This document shows, piece after piece, positions 37,562-51,569 of a stretch of DNA of 62,116 bases. The position numbers were made by a program, and so were the translations under genes. A model generated the notes under the pieces. That model worked only from the letters and a program-made list of their open reading frames with translations. It ran no database searches and was not told the DNA's origin. This DNA comes from Smittium culicis. Lineage: Eukaryota > Kickxellomycota > Harpellomycetes > Harpellales > Legeriomycetaceae. Location: the NCBI GenBank assembly GCA_001970855.1, contig LSSN01001209.1, positions 1 to 62,116 of the forward strand, written 5' to 3'. The stretch's first letter is position 1. The number at the start of each line of letters is the position of its first letter.

Positions 37562-40500
37562 AAGTCAAAGCTAATATAACTAGAAATTCTAATTATTTAC
37601 CTCAACGCCCATTAACTCACTTTGTATTCCCATTACAGTTTATTTTACTCATTTATCTTTGGCTCAATTTTTTATATATAGCTTTAATTATATTTAATTC
37701 TTTGATTATATTATCTTACATCGTATAAATTATAGCCATTTCAATAACATATTTATTCTTCAAAGTATTTAAATGGTACATTTTCGCTTAGAAAAAGTTA
37801 CCTGTGATAATATTTTTTGAATCCAAACATCATACTTTGATAAGTATAATAACTGCTGGAATTGCTTTCTTTATGTAAGCATTCTCGTTTTTTTTTTTTT
37901 AACAAAGAGTTTATTAAACTAAACATTCTCGTTTTTAAGCGCTTTTTTCTTATCAGAGTAAATTATTAAGAATATTTCTCACGCTATTATTTACCAATCT
38001 TATCAAATTATATAATTTAACCCTTTAGAAAATATTTTATGCTTTTATCTTACCTTTGAAAAAAAAAAATTATAGACCTCCACAAAAATTTAAAAAACAT
38101 ATAAATAGCATTTTTGTAACCTATTATTAATATACTTCAAGCAATAAAAATTGCATCTTTTACTCACACTCATGTTTTTATATGTCTGGCTTCATTCTTT
38201 ATAAACGTTGAAACAATCACATATACATAAATAGATGCCCAATAGTGCTCAATAGTATCCAATAATTTTGCTTTTCATACTTTCACATATTTTTATATTT
38301 TAGATTACCTCATGAAATTTATTGGTACTTTTAAAATATAAAGAATAATACAAAATTCATTAACTAAACAACTCGCATATTACACTAATATCACCTACAA
38401 AAAAACGCAGTCATCTATTCGCTTCAACGTAAATATAACATACATATTATCTACTTTAAAAACGCCGACTCATTTATATAAATTTAAGATAGTCTATAAA
38501 CTTTTCCAGTTTGCCTGAATATCTAATATGGCTACAATAAACTGTTATTAATAAAACATATTATTTATTTTCAACATTATTGATTTATTTTTGAAATGAC
38601 TTGAAGTTATAATTTTTTGTTTTGAAGATCAAAAATCTCCATTATTCGAAATCTCAAAATTAAACATTCGCTTATGGTTTATACTAAATCAAAAATGTTT
38701 AAAACTTAAATACAAGATATAAGATTTACGGTTATCCATATTACTTTTATTGATAATGAGTTTTTAAAATATAATTAATAAAAATTCTTTATGAAGGTAA
38801 CGCGTTCTAGCGTGAATAATTATTGTGAATAAAATCTCATACGCAATTATTACTAATTAAAAAAATATCCACGTTTTTTTAGCAAATAAAAATTTCTTAA
38901 TAATGTGAAAAAAATGTAAATTTTAAATACTTTTTATCTCATCAATATATATTAACATTTTTAGAATTTTTGGACAAATATAAATGATCAATAACAATGT
39001 GCTCTCTACGCTAGGAATATTCCATTACTAAATTAATAATAATTAGAGATAGGTTAATAAATAAATATACGATCTCCTAATTGATAAAGCTAAAATATCA
39101 TACATATAATTATATATTCTAAAGCTATTATTTATTATTTATTTTGGTTAATCATTAAAATTATTTAGAAAATATAAGTTCAAACAGCTGCATTTACACA
39201 TAATTTTCAACTGAATACAATTAATACAAAACCCGGATTTAAATCTTCTATTAAAAAGATTGAGTGATAATAAATATAAATTGTAATACACACTAATTTT
39301 AAAAAAAATAATTAATAAATTTCAATAAATATTTCAATGAAATTAAAGATCTAAAAAAAATCATCAAAAATCATGAATAAGTTGAAAACTTGTTTGCAAA
39401 AAAAAAAAATCTATAAACTGGCTATACTAAAAAGATAATATATCAATTTAGAATGGTATAAAATTCAATTATTACAAATACATATTTCAGTTCCCAAGTC
39501 ATCGGGTTTCATTTATAATTCCAAACTAATTTTTTGAATTGATTCTTATATAATAATAGAACTTAAATATATTTATTGTGCTGCTCAATAATAAATTTAA
39601 ATTCATCTGATTTAGAATTTATGATAAAAATCTAATCATATCGCCATTTAATACTTTAATATATTCTAGAGTTGACTTGTTTTTACTGTCTTTAACTCAA
39701 AAACTCTCAAATTTGTCGTAATATTTTTTTTAATAAAATAATTATTTTTATATATTTTAAAACTTTAAACCTTCATTTTCATAGAATGATATTATAGACT
39801 ATATACAATAATTAATTTCAGAATAAAAAAAAAACTCTAAAATATAAATAGAATAAAATAATCAAAAGCAAAATAAAACATAAATTATATTATTAGTTAA
39901 TTTTAATTTTAACTCGCAGGTAAATAAAAAATTCTTAACGAAGTATTAATTCTGAAAAATAAGCGGTATTATCGGTGCTAAATATCAGTGAATAAAATTG
40001 GTTATATTTCGAATTCTTTCTTTGAATATTTAATTTAACATTAATCTGTAAATAAATTACTAAAAATTTTAAAATTTAAAATTTTATTCACTTAAAAATC
40101 GAATTTTATACATAAATTGCCAAAATTAAATAAAACTACAATAACTTGTTAATTTTTTTGGCATTATATCTAATCTATGCATGCTATATTTTTAATATCT
40201 CTGCTAAGAAATAATTTATATAGTTTCATTATATAAATTTAATCTATAAAATTGTATAAATACTAAATTGAAATTTATTCGTTATTCTGATTGTAATATA
40301 TCAAAATAATAATTTTAATTTATAGATATAATTGGTTTATTGGTTATATCAACATAAAAAAGTAAATTTATAGCACAATTATAATTTACCTATAAATATA
40401 TAAATATTCTAATTATGATTATTTTCGATAATATAGTATTATCCACTTAAATTAATTTATAAATACTATAATAATTTATGTTAAAATATTTTAGAATTTT

Positions 40501-43190
40501 AGAATTAAATGAAAAGAAAAACTACTTTTTTAATCTGTTAAAAAAATATGATAATAATATCAAGAAAATTTAGATTCAGTTAAATTTCAATACCTATATT
40601 ATTTATTTTTTCATTTAAAAATGATCTTGATTTAAATTTATTAAAAATTATAATAACATGATTATATTATATAAAGATTTGTATACCTTTAAATTACAAT
40701 AAGTTATTTCATTATATGTACAAGTTATAATTAAATTAGAAAAACCGATAAATCTAGTATTTTTTATAACTAAGTCATTAGAATGGTATTTATGGTTATT
40801 TAATACATTTAAATACACTCGAATAAAAATAATATTCAATGATTATTTTTTAATCGATTATATTTGGCTAATAATACCCTGCAACGTCTCAAAAATAATA
40901 ATAATAATAAATATGCTATAAATAAGCAATGAACTCGTAAAATTGATTTTATTCTCTAATAGAAATCTATATGAACTTTAGGTGAATTAGAAATAGAGTA
41001 TAAACTATAAAGTATAAATATAATTTTCAAGAAATTATTTGAAAATCTTTAAATTAAAAAAAAGTATAATAGATTAATTTTTAATATATTAACGTTATTT
41101 AAATAAAGATGGTGTAAATAAGTTTATAAATAATGATAATTAAATAATAATTAATTTAAAATATTTATAATTAAATTAATATATTAGCTATATGATTTAT
41201 AAATTTAAATATCTAGTTTTTTGTCTGATTATAATAAATAATATACGATTTCAGTAAATTCAGATGTTATAAAATAAGTAGTATTGTATTATGATAAATT
41301 CAGAAAAAAATATTATCACAGAATTGGATAGAATAAAATGAACTTTTAGCAAATTTTTGATATGAAAAAACAGTAAATATACAATGAATAGTATTTAGAC
41401 ATTATTTCATTAAAAAATAAATAGCTTAACTAATTTTTAAAATTAAAAATTTTATATTTTTACTACATTTAAAAATATAATATTTTGAAAAAATAAAAAA
41501 TTGTTTTAAAAAATTTCATTAAATAGACTATAAATTATTTTATTTATATTTTTACAAATTAAAATATCAATATAAGAAATATTATTAAATTTCTATACAT
41601 ATTTATCAAGGTAAAATATATTAAGTAATACTTATTTTCTATTTTTCACTATTTCATTATTTCTTGAATTTAGAATTATAATAAGTTTAGATATTCATTC
41701 AAGGGCGTTAGGCACGAAGGGAAGAGTAAAGACAGGGCTAATGTTGGACTGAAACTGAAACTAAGACTAAGAATAAGACTAAGATAGTTTTATTTTTCTA
41801 ATTTCATAGGGATAATATATATTTAGTGGGATAAATATTATAAAATAAATAATACAATTAGATTTTTCTGAAAGATGGAAAAAGGCTACCCTTTTATACT
41901 TTTGTAGAAAAATCTAAATGATATTATTAAATAAAGATAATTATAAATGAAGTAATAATTTTCAAATTATAGCTTGCGGAATATTATGAAATTTTCTAGA
42001 AGGATCTAGGAGCGACCGGAAATAATCTATGGATAACATTCTATTGTATTCCAATATGTTTCATGATGTTCTTTGATGTTCCGTAATGTTTTATCAAGTT
42101 ATAAAGTGTTTCTGTGCATAAAAAAGAGATCACATAAAAAATATCAAATAATTAGACACTCTTTTAGGTATATTTATTAGTAAACGAAATAATTTGAACA
42201 TATTTTAATATAGTATTTGATCTTTGCAATTGGATCATTTTATTCTATTTTATTAATATTAAATATATAAAAATTACAATTATTTCTTAAATAATAATTT
42301 TTAATGACTTATATAAAACAAATTTATGGTATTTCTCTTTAAATTTGATGAAAAAATGTTGTTTTATTTGGGTATTAATGACCTTAACTAATAATACGAG
42401 CATTTCAAATACTAAAAATATTTACACACTATAAAAAATTTACCCATCAAATGATATATACATTTAAAGAATTTAATAGATATTCGAAGTGTACAATAAA
42501 GATTTATATTATTTGTATTATCTAAATATACAAAGTGGTAATATATATTAACTCATATACATCTTTAATAATTAGTTACAAGTATTTTTTTAAATTCATA
42601 ATTCAGAGTAAAATAATATTTTTTTAACTAGAAAATATTTTGTAAAAATTAAAATGATCAACCTTTACCCAATAGAAAAAAAAAATTAGCAATCAATTAA
42701 ATAAAAATAAATTATATATATATTATAACTATAATATTAATAAAATCAACTTTTCTCTTTTCGTTCACATCCACAAAAGTATTTGAATGAGAAATTGTCT
42801 CAATACCAATGTACAGAGTCTTCAATTTAATTTTAATAATTTTTTTTTTGCATAATTCATTGAAGAACTATTATTATTAAGATTTATTTAATATCCAATA
42901 AAATAATATTTGCTTATCTATTAGAAATTAGGTTGTCTAATTTTTTTTCATTGTAATTTATTAGTACTATATTGAAAAATATAAAAAATTTATAATGCTC
43001 CTAAAAGAATAGTTTATGTTTTTAATTTGGTTGCTAAACATTAATAGATATAAAAAAAGCAGGCGAAATAAAAAATCTCGAGATAAAATTACAATTTTAT
43101 CCAATGAAACTATATTTATACTTTTTTTATTATGTCGTTTAGTTGAGTTGAAGTTTAAATTTATATTTCTTCCTAAAAATCAGAGAGAGA

Positions 43191-43204
43191 GATAGAGAGA
43201 GAGT
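43191..43204. repeat. Short GA microsatellite
   Basis: AGAGAGAGATAGAGAGAGAG-type dinucleotide run in AT-rich DNA. A simple repeat. Confidence 0.8.
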
Positions 43205-43618
43205 TCTTCTCGAATCTCTCATTTATTGTAATTTAATATGGTATATTATTAGGGGAAGCGGAATTTTTCTATCTTTGAAGTTCTATTTTCTTATTAAAAA
43301 TAGGTAAATGTATTCGTTGTATCAAGTAAATCATTAGATGGTGTTTTCTAATATGGTTTAAAAATAAAAGTAATGATGAAAAATAGTAAAAACTTAATAG
43401 AAGAAGCTCTGCTCCTCATAAATAGTCTACAATATGTAAAGTAAAATAACATAATTTGTATACATATAAGTAGTAATTAAAGCTATTGGCCAGCTTGGAT
43501 ATGTAAAAAGCCAATGGGAAAACCATAGCTAACAATTAAACCATTTCACTATTTATGATTGGATATGTTTAGCTCAACATCCAATTATACTAATATATTG
43601 TATCTTTTTACTTTCATC

Positions 43619-43690
43619 GGCTTGATGGTCTAGTGGTATGATTCTCGCTTTGGGTGCGAGAGGCCCCGGGTTCAATCCCCGGTCAAGCCC
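43619..43690 (+). tRNA. tRNA-Pro (anticodon UGG)
   Basis: 72-nt cloverleaf: acceptor GGCTTGA pairs perfectly with TCAAGCC and the discriminator base is C, as usual for tRNA-Pro. The D-arm contains TGGTCTAGTGG (A box). The anticodon stem CTCGC/GCGAG encloses loop TTTGGGT with anticodon TGG. The T-arm CCGGG-TTCAATC-CCCGG contains the B box. There is no intron. No T-run follows; the next tRNA begins 4 nt later. Confidence 0.96.
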
Positions 43691-43694
43691 AGTT

Positions 43695-43767
43695 AGAGCT
43701 ATGGTGTAGTGGTTATCACGTCTGCTTTACACGCAGTAGGTCTTGGGTTCGATCCCCAATAGCTCTA
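43695..43767 (+). tRNA. tRNA-Val (anticodon UAC)
   Basis: 73-nt cloverleaf: acceptor AGAGCTA pairs with TAGCTCT and the discriminator is A. The anticodon stem TCTGC/GCAGT has one terminal T-T mismatch, and loop TTTACAC gives anticodon TAC. The T-arm TTGGG-TTCGATC-CCCAA is intact. There is no intron. T-runs at 43774-43777 and 43780-43786 are suitable Pol III terminators. The gene starts only 4 nt after tRNA-Pro, so the pair is probably one transcript. Confidence 0.95.
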
Positions 43768-43773
43768 ATATAA

Positions 43774-43786
43774 TTTTAATTTTTTT
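43774..43786 (+). terminator. RNA polymerase III terminator for the tRNA pair
   Basis: TTTT at 43774 and a seven-T run at 43780-43786 lie 6-20 nt after the tRNA-Val. They are the first T-runs downstream of either tRNA. Confidence 0.7.
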
Positions 43787-46414
43787 ATTTCAGTATCCTA
43801 GTAAAGTATGATATGAATAGCTATTAATAGAATAAACTATAAATCTTTAATTATTCAACTCTTTTATTAGTTATTTGCACGAATATATTTTTTTACTAAT
43901 ATAATATTTTAATAAATTTGCTACTGATTCTAGATCAGCTAATAAGGGCTGGTATTTTATATTAGACATTATTTGCATTTCTAAAATATATTACTAGATT
44001 TGCAGTTTACCTTTTGTAGGGCGGCTAGCTTTAACAGAAATTCAAAATTTATCCAACCATATCTCATTTCAATAATATAAGACACTTAGATATAATTTTA
44101 TTGGATGTGAATTATATCGCATCCAATAATATAAAATTTCCTCATAAGCTAGCCAATAATCAATAACGATTAAAATTAGGGTGTTGACCCATAAAGAGTT
44201 GAACACAAGCAAAAAATAGTGTTTGATTATGTATTGAAAGTATTTTTGAGGGCATAATTATTTTTTATTTGGTAATTTTTATTGTTTCATACCAAAGTTA
44301 TAGACTTTATACGATGAAAAATCATTAAACATGGTCAATTTCTTAAATGAAATAATAAAAAAAACATATTCTAATGGCTACCTTTCATGATAAAAAAATA
44401 CTTATGAATTTTTCATTTTATTCATTTGGGTTGAATTCTATTCCACATATGGTAAATTTTTTGTTGTAAGATTTTCTGCTATCCCTTATTACAACTTTTC
44501 CAGTTTAAAAAAATCATCTATCTAGTAATATTAGATTTAATAAAAATGGTAAATAAACAATTGTGCTTGCTCTATCTAAAAAAAAGACTGGATAATTTAA
44601 ATCTCGATAATCCCAAAAGCGACAAAAACCAGTAATAGATTTTTTCTATTTAATTCATGATAGGTTTAGAATATCATACATGCTACTATACTATATATAT
44701 GTAGAAGTTTTAGCTACTGCGGCCAAATCCTTCGGTTCTTTTGAGCGTGTGCTCATAGGGCTCATGTTGATATTGGATGTATTTTTATTTAGAGTTTGGT
44801 TTATCAATAAAGAGTTTAAAATGCTGTATAAAAGATTTATTTAGTTGTGATTAAGTGATAATTTTATTAATAGTAAGTTGACCAAAAAAAGTAAAGCTAT
44901 TAAATGAAATACTAAATTCTTCCTTTTAGCCTTATTTCCATTTTCCCTTTAACTTTTCCTATTTTTCGATGATATTTCGTTGTCGGTTTGTGGCGGTTTT
45001 TATGCTTTTCTGGTATCATGTCAAGTTTTGTGACATGGATTTTGTTATACTTTTTATCAATTTAATTAATTAAAATAGTCATTAGTGTGTCATTAAACTG
45101 TCAAATTTTGGTTGACATCATTATTATATTCAATGAGGTTAAAATTTGCAAGATGATTTTCAGAAAATACAAGAAAAACCAGAAGCTTAGAATCAGATTC
45201 CAAAGAGAATTCTTTGGGCGATTCTACACTTCCACATATATACTTATATTAATGCTTTTTTATTCTATCATTGGTACAAGTCTATATTAAACATTATAGC
45301 GAGATGGTTTATTCAGATATAATATCAAATACATCTAGAAAATTTAATGTCTTAGTTTCACAGTAATTTTGGTAAAAGTGTATAGAATTTGGTTTCAACA
45401 TGTATTTAAGAGTTTTATAAATATAATTTTTTTGTCAGTCTATTAGTGTATATTTTTTGTTAACTAGAAACGAACAAATTTTGATATGAAAAAAATAATA
45501 AGATTTATTCCATTAATAAATTAAATTAAAACTAAAAAAAAAAAATATTATTATAATAAAAATTAAAAAAAATGAGGCAGTAAAAAGAATCAATGATTAA
45601 AATAAATAAAATAGCAGTTTTGTATAATAATCGTGGACAGGTTTGGATGGTGAAAATAAAATATCTTATTTTTCTTTAAAAATATGATATTTATAGACTT
45701 TACGAACATATCATGGAATCTATAGATACATTAGTGCTAAATATAAACTAGCTATATAATATAAGGTGTTTTTCAAATTCATTTTGACTTCATAATCTAA
45801 TGATTAACATTTATTAGAAAGAAAATTTAATGAAAAAATTTATGAGCTACGATTCAGATAAACTAACAAGTGTATAATTAATCAGTTTAAACAAATACTT
45901 ATACATCTGGTTTCGTTATAAAGTTTGATAGTAGATTATGATGTGAATATTTTTTTAATAGTCCTAAATTTTTTAAAAAACAGTTATTTTTATTGAGATT
46001 GTTACTTTGAATTGTTTATACTATCTTGTTGAATTTAGAATCAAAGGTTGCTAAGCTATCATAATTTGCTTTGCTAGAAATTTATCGAGAAAAAATATAA
46101 ATCGTATTGAATTAAAATAAATATACTGCTTCAAAAAACATGTGCATTATATAAAGTTGTGGCATTGTTATCAAAATTTTATTAAAAGGCTAAAAAGACT
46201 ATTACATGATCAAGATTTTTGTAGCCAAAAAAGAAAAGTTAATTTTTTTTTTATATAAATCTCTTTTTCAAGTTCAAATTAAATATATTAAATAAAGGGT
46301 CTAATTTAATTTTTAATCAAAGAAAAAAAAGCAAAAACAAAAACAAGTGGACTATTTATTTGGTTTTTTTAGGAGTTAAATTCTATTACAAGAAGCAATT
46401 TATTTTGGTTTTCA
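43787..46414. other. AT-rich non-coding region
   Basis: No supported gene. A 67-codon frame at 45087-45290 has a basic middle (IFRKYKKNQKLRIRFQREF) but no recognisable family or splice-linked partner. A slightly GC-richer island near 44715-44775 has no gene-like structure. Confidence 0.55.
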
Positions 46415-49400
46415 TTAGAAATCTTCATTGTTGAGGTCAGATATTCCTGTAGGGCTAAAAAATTCCGTTAAGCGAACATCGAAAAGGCCAAAAATAAAAC
46501 GCCTTGAGCTAAACCTTAGTTTAAATGAGGACATAATTTGGAGACTAAGCTCAAACAATTTTCTAATTCTAAAGTAATGAGGGTGAGATGCTCTAAGCTT
46601 CATTAACTTTTTAGAGCTAGGGGCTATTTGGACATGCGAAGTCATTGAGCAAATCGATTCTAGAATTTCCAATTGTAGATTATCAAGATCTTTTTCTAGA
46701 AAGGATTTGTATTGTTTGGGCAAAGTAAGTTTTTGTTTAACTAAGTAAGAGCTTCTAGATGAATTTTTAGAATCCAAAAAATGAGAGTTGACCAAGAAGT
46801 TCGAATGGGATAGCATCGGTTCCAGTATTTTAGATTTGCTCCAGTCGTCAACTTTAAAAAAGTCTTCAAGAAATTTAGGGATCGAATACATGAATTGATT
46901 ATTTAAAGAGAAGCACTTTTCCCATCCATAATTATTCAGAATTTTAGCATTATTCATATTTCTCGAAAGTAAACCTAGGACATACATGCACGACCTATAG
47001 AAAAACAGGAAATATAATTAATTATAATTAATTGAGAAACAGGAAAAAACTTTAAAACAGAAACAGGAACTGAAAATCTTACCCTTTAATAGAAGCAACT
47101 CTAGATTCTTTGGCGACCTGGAGAATTTGGAGTAAAATATCATATTCCAGAAGGGCTCTAAGACCGTTTTCTGAAACTCCAATTGATCCCTAAAATATAT
47201 TTTTAAATAATCAAATATTTGAGAAAGAGGAAATATCAAGGATTAGTAATGTACAGGTCAATAATTTAATAAAAAAGCGTAATTTCGAAAAAAAAAAAAA
47301 AAATTACGAGGGCAAAAATTGTAGCTTTAAGGCCGAGGCAGTCAAAAGGTTCACTGCTATCCCATTCTATATTTTCAAGAGTTTCAGTTAATAGGTCAAA
47401 TATATTGTTTTTAAACAAAACTTCCATTCCTTGATTACAATACGAAAGTTGACCAAATAAATGCAGTGGAAGCTCTTTTGTTATATAAGTTGAGTGTGAA
47501 TGTAATGACGAGTTATTTTGAGAAAAGTCGGGGCCATGTGCCAAATCTTTAGAAATTTGAAGTTCGGTATAAAATATGTAATTTATTCCCTCCTCCTAAA
47601 ATAATTTAAAAAAAAAGTGGTTAAATTTCCTATCTAAAACAAATATGTGAGATATATGAAAATTACCTCTTTCCAGCTTTCAATTTCTTTAGATAATAAA
47701 TTTAAACTTTCTAAGAAGATTACACCGGAATCAATAGCAGCTAACCTAATAAAAAACAACGATTTTTTTTTTAAGAAAAAAAAGTGTTAAAAATATGAGA
47801 TTTAGATAATAGACAATGATTTTTTCTAAAACCTTAGCAGTAACGGCCGGATGATCGAGGGTTTGATCAAATGTAACTTTGGCTTTTTGGATATAAACAT
47901 GTCTATAAAGTGTATGTTTGATCGTTTGTAGTTGATATTACTATTTTGCAGTTGATATTCGAATCGGTCAAAAATAGAGGCTATAGTGTAAACTGACCTG
48001 CTAGCAACTATAGGGCTGGGACTAAATAAAAGATGGATAAGTAGGCTAAATGCCCAATCTAAGGAATCCACCCAGATTTTAAAATCAGTATCCGAGCCAT
48101 GAAAAAACTCAAACTTATTAAATAAGTCAAAAAAGAAGGGGAAGACCGACAAATTATAAGAATTAATAGGCGAAGAAACAAGTTTAGAAACAAAAATTCG
48201 GCCATGGCCTATTTTTAAACCACTAGTTGAGCTAAGTATATATGGTAATAAATAGCTAACATTTTTTGAATTTTCGCTATCAATTAGCTTATAGTAAGCA
48301 TCAAACAATAAGTTTTGAGCAAGTAACTGAATTCCATCTTTTGTTTTGCTTATTTCACTTAGCATAGTAAAGTATATTTTAACAGTTGGGTTTGACTTCA
48401 TGAAAGCAGTGGTAAAGCAACATGTGTCATTTTTTGGCGGCACAGGAGGCTTATTTTCTTGTGAAAAATTCGATGAAATATCATCAAGGAGTTTGTTTAG
48501 ATGCGAAACAATATCAGAAACCAAGTTACACTCTTCTATAAATAACATCCCATCCCCAGAAGACATCAAAACTTTTATGAGTTGTAAACCAACCTCAGAA
48601 GATACTAATGCTATATCGGCATTTCCAAGGCTACAAAAATCGAAACCACTTGGCATATAAAACCTAGCCAGGCGATGCAAGAAAAGAGAGCTTTTAATGA
48701 GTTCGTCAAGTAGTTGCTGATCTTTGAGAAGGTCATCAAATAAGATTTGGCCAATGATATTCCAATCCCAGTCCAGATGAGATTCTTTTTTGAGAACAAG
48801 CGATTTTTCAAGAAGTCTAGAAAGTTTATCCTTTTTTATTTTGAATTGTTTTTGTTGTACAAACGGGAATGATTTTAGTAAATTTTTATTTGGCGAATGA
48901 ACCGAATTTAGTGTCAAATTGTTGTGCTTTAGGTTAAAAACAGCTGAGCTGCTAGTTTTTAAATAAGGGAACGCAGACTTAGGTTGAGGATTGTCATCCA
49001 AGGAAGGAGAGCTATTTTGTAAATTACTTGTTACCACAGTCATTTGATTCCTTAAAGAATGATCATATTGTTTGTTTTTATCATATTTGAGAGGTGGGAC
49101 GGGCGAGGAACTTAAATTACTAATGCTAGGGCGGCTATCAATACTAAATCTGCCATAAAGCGAGTTTTCATTATTTATTTGAAAATTTTTAGATGAGCTT
49201 TTATTTAGTTGGTTGTATTGAGGATTTTTTAGCTTTGAACTGCTTATATTAGAAATGTCCAAGTGACTGGCTTTGCTGGTGATTTTTGAAAGGATTGGAG
49301 AGCTGAGATCAAAGTTTTTCTGAGTAGGGCTTTCAGAGCTAAAGCTTTTTTTAAATTCGTTACTAGGTAATTGACTTAGATCTAAGCTTTTTTTATAAGG

Positions 49401-51569
49401 GAAGTCTAAGTTATTGAAAAGCAGAGTTTGACTGGAAGAATTTTCTTGCGTAGTTTGGAGATCACCAAAAGAAGGTCTACTAGAGATTTTTAAAGCCGAG
49501 GCAATGTTGTCAGGAGGTATAGATATAGGTGCGGGTTTATTGTAGTATTGAGAAGAGAGTTTATAATTGGTTTTAGATAAATAGTTATTATAAATCCATG
49601 ATTTTGTATTATTATTTGATGGTAAAAAAGATCGAGCATTGGATATTAGAGGGTTCATAGGATTTTCTAAAATAGACAAAAGGTTCATGTAATATTTAGG
49701 ATCTAAATTGTTTTCAAATTCTGAGCTATGGAAAAGTCTAGAGTTTAAAATAATTGATTGAGACGTAGATTTGGAGATGTGAACAAAAGGGTTTTTAGCT
49801 ATCCATTTAACAAAAAGAATAACAGCTTCTATAGTTTCAGTGTTTTTTTCAGTTTGGAGAATAGAGTTAAGAGAGTCAAAAAGGCCAAAGCTAACTAGCT
49901 GGTCTAATATTAAAGAGCGGTAAAATTCAATAGGTCTAAAATGGTTGTTTAACGGAAGAGGTAGGTAGAAAGTAGAAGGGGGAAGATTACAGAATTTATC
50001 TATTCCTAAAGAAACCTTTTGAAAAAATGATTCTGCAGTGTTTTTAACAGAATCAAATTCATTAGCTAGACCAAAAAGCTCAAATAGTAAACCGAGGATA
50101 GAAATTCGGTGCGACTCAATTGATGACAGAGAGTTAAGAATAGATTTTATAAACAGGCTATCGCCTGAAACTATGTATAAAACGCCAGACCAGCTTTTGA
50201 GGAACTGTGCGAGCATATATGTTGCTATTTTTGAGCGCTCTTTCACAATATCTGTGACTTCGTCTTCGAAAGTTATAGCAGAGATTAAAACTTCAAGCTC
50301 AGAGCTTAAATTGATGAATTTTCTAGTTTGAGGAAAATCAATAAACTGCTGTAAAGCATGGATAACAGCTATTGTAACGTGTAAAGGGCCATCCAATGCA
50401 CTATTGATTAGAACTTTGATTCCGTTATTAGAAACAATAGTGGAGGGGCTGATTAACAATATTTCGCAAAGAGATTCTGTAACAACATTTCTTAATTTAT
50501 CTTCTGGGTGTTCAGCAATAGAGAAAAGGGTTCTGACAACCATATTAGAAAGTAAAGAATTATTAAAGGTGGGAGGGGGGCTATTTTCAGAAGTAGAAAA
50601 TCGAGGTGAGTAAAAGCTGGAAGCAATCGACCAGCGGATAATTTTAAGTGCTTCTTCTCTTTCATTAGAGTAAGCATCATTCTCAAGTAAAGATCGAACA
50701 ATGATTACTTGCATGTATCTTTTTATCGAAAATAAATCAGATGTAGAGATAATTAGCGGGAATAGTTTTAGAGCCAATATTCGCACAGAGTGACTAGAGT
50801 GTGATAATAGTCTAGGAAAATATCTATTAATAAAGAAAAAAAAAGGATTCAAAGAAAAGGAAGCAGTAATAAGATTTCTGTTTTTTTTTAAAAATAATAC
50901 TGAAAGATAAATAGTTACAATTTGGTGAATTTAAGGATGTATTTGGGAATCGGATTTATATCAGAGTTGCAAAATTCTAAGGCAGAGGTTAAATCTTTAA
51001 TTATTTCATCTGACTCGCCAGATTCGTCCCATTCACAAGACCGGATGATATAATAGTCTTTGTTCGATAGCTGATACTCGATTTTGCTAATTAGATCAGT
51101 TGCTAAAAGTTTATTCGAAGGAATCGATGATAGAATAGTTTATTATTAATAAAGATAGAAAATAAACTTTTGAAAATTTTTATTGATAAAATAGTTCATT
51201 AATGAAGTTTTTAAATGATTTGTGACACCATTTATTTTAAATTGAAAATTCTTTAGCAAATATTTTTTGAGCAATGTGATTAAAGTTTAATTAATTATTT
51301 TAAAAGCTAAAGAAAAATTTTATAAGAGAAAAAAAGTAAACTACTTTTTTTTAAGGTAATGGATAAAGTAGGGATGGGAGGAAATGCGGATAAGAGAAAA
51401 TAATGAATTTAAATATTTAATTACCTCTTGAGGAGTCGATTTTTTTATTTACATTTGACCCAGAAGTAGATCGAGTTCTATTTCCAGTGCCCAAAGAAAC
51501 GCTACCAAAAACGCCAAGGGTTTTTAGCATTTCGTTCCAGTCCTCGAAATCGATTGTATTCGAATCCAT
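46415..51569 (-). CDS. TSC11: TORC2 subunit Rictor/Tsc11 (Ste20-like)
   Basis: Seven exons: 51569-51425, 51102-50919, 50823-47833, 47745-47667, 47595-47308, 47189-47083, 46994-46415. All phases agree and give 1457 residues (yeast Tsc11 about 1430, human Rictor about 1700). It is the scaffold subunit of TOR complex 2, which controls AGC kinases, actin and membrane homeostasis. The N-terminal armadillo-like region (about 110-430) has VRILALKLFPLI and NEREEALKIIRW. A Ser/Asn-rich low-complexity segment follows (about 570-760), then the middle domain with MLSEISKTKDGIQLLAQNLL. The conserved C-terminal domain spans exons 5-7: LHLFGQLSYCNQGMEVL, then LKATIFALGSIGVSENGLRA, whose parts come from two exons, and YVLGLLSRN..NYGWE. 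A GTTTTA donor after exon 3 is weak but the joined frame restores RLAAIDSGV. The 5' exons are less certain than the rest. Confidence 0.93.

Larger units (their letters stand above)
36710..43618. other. Extremely AT-rich gene desert
   Basis: About 6.9 kb with no supported gene. The first 900 bp, upstream of the ISWI gene, are less AT-rich and contain a cluster of CCAAT/ATTGG motifs (36892-37561). From about 38.5 to 43.3 kb the sequence is dominated by A/T runs. Minor structures are a 10-bp-phased ATGTT array at 42051-42090, a hexamer tract (ACTGAA/ACTAAG type) at about 41742-41785 and a GA microsatellite at 43191-43204. Confidence 0.7.

Noticed and set aside
45087..45290. 67-codon frame with a basic stretch
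   Set aside because: No recognisable domain, splice-linked neighbour or promoter; length is within chance for this composition, though a retroelement scrap is not excluded.
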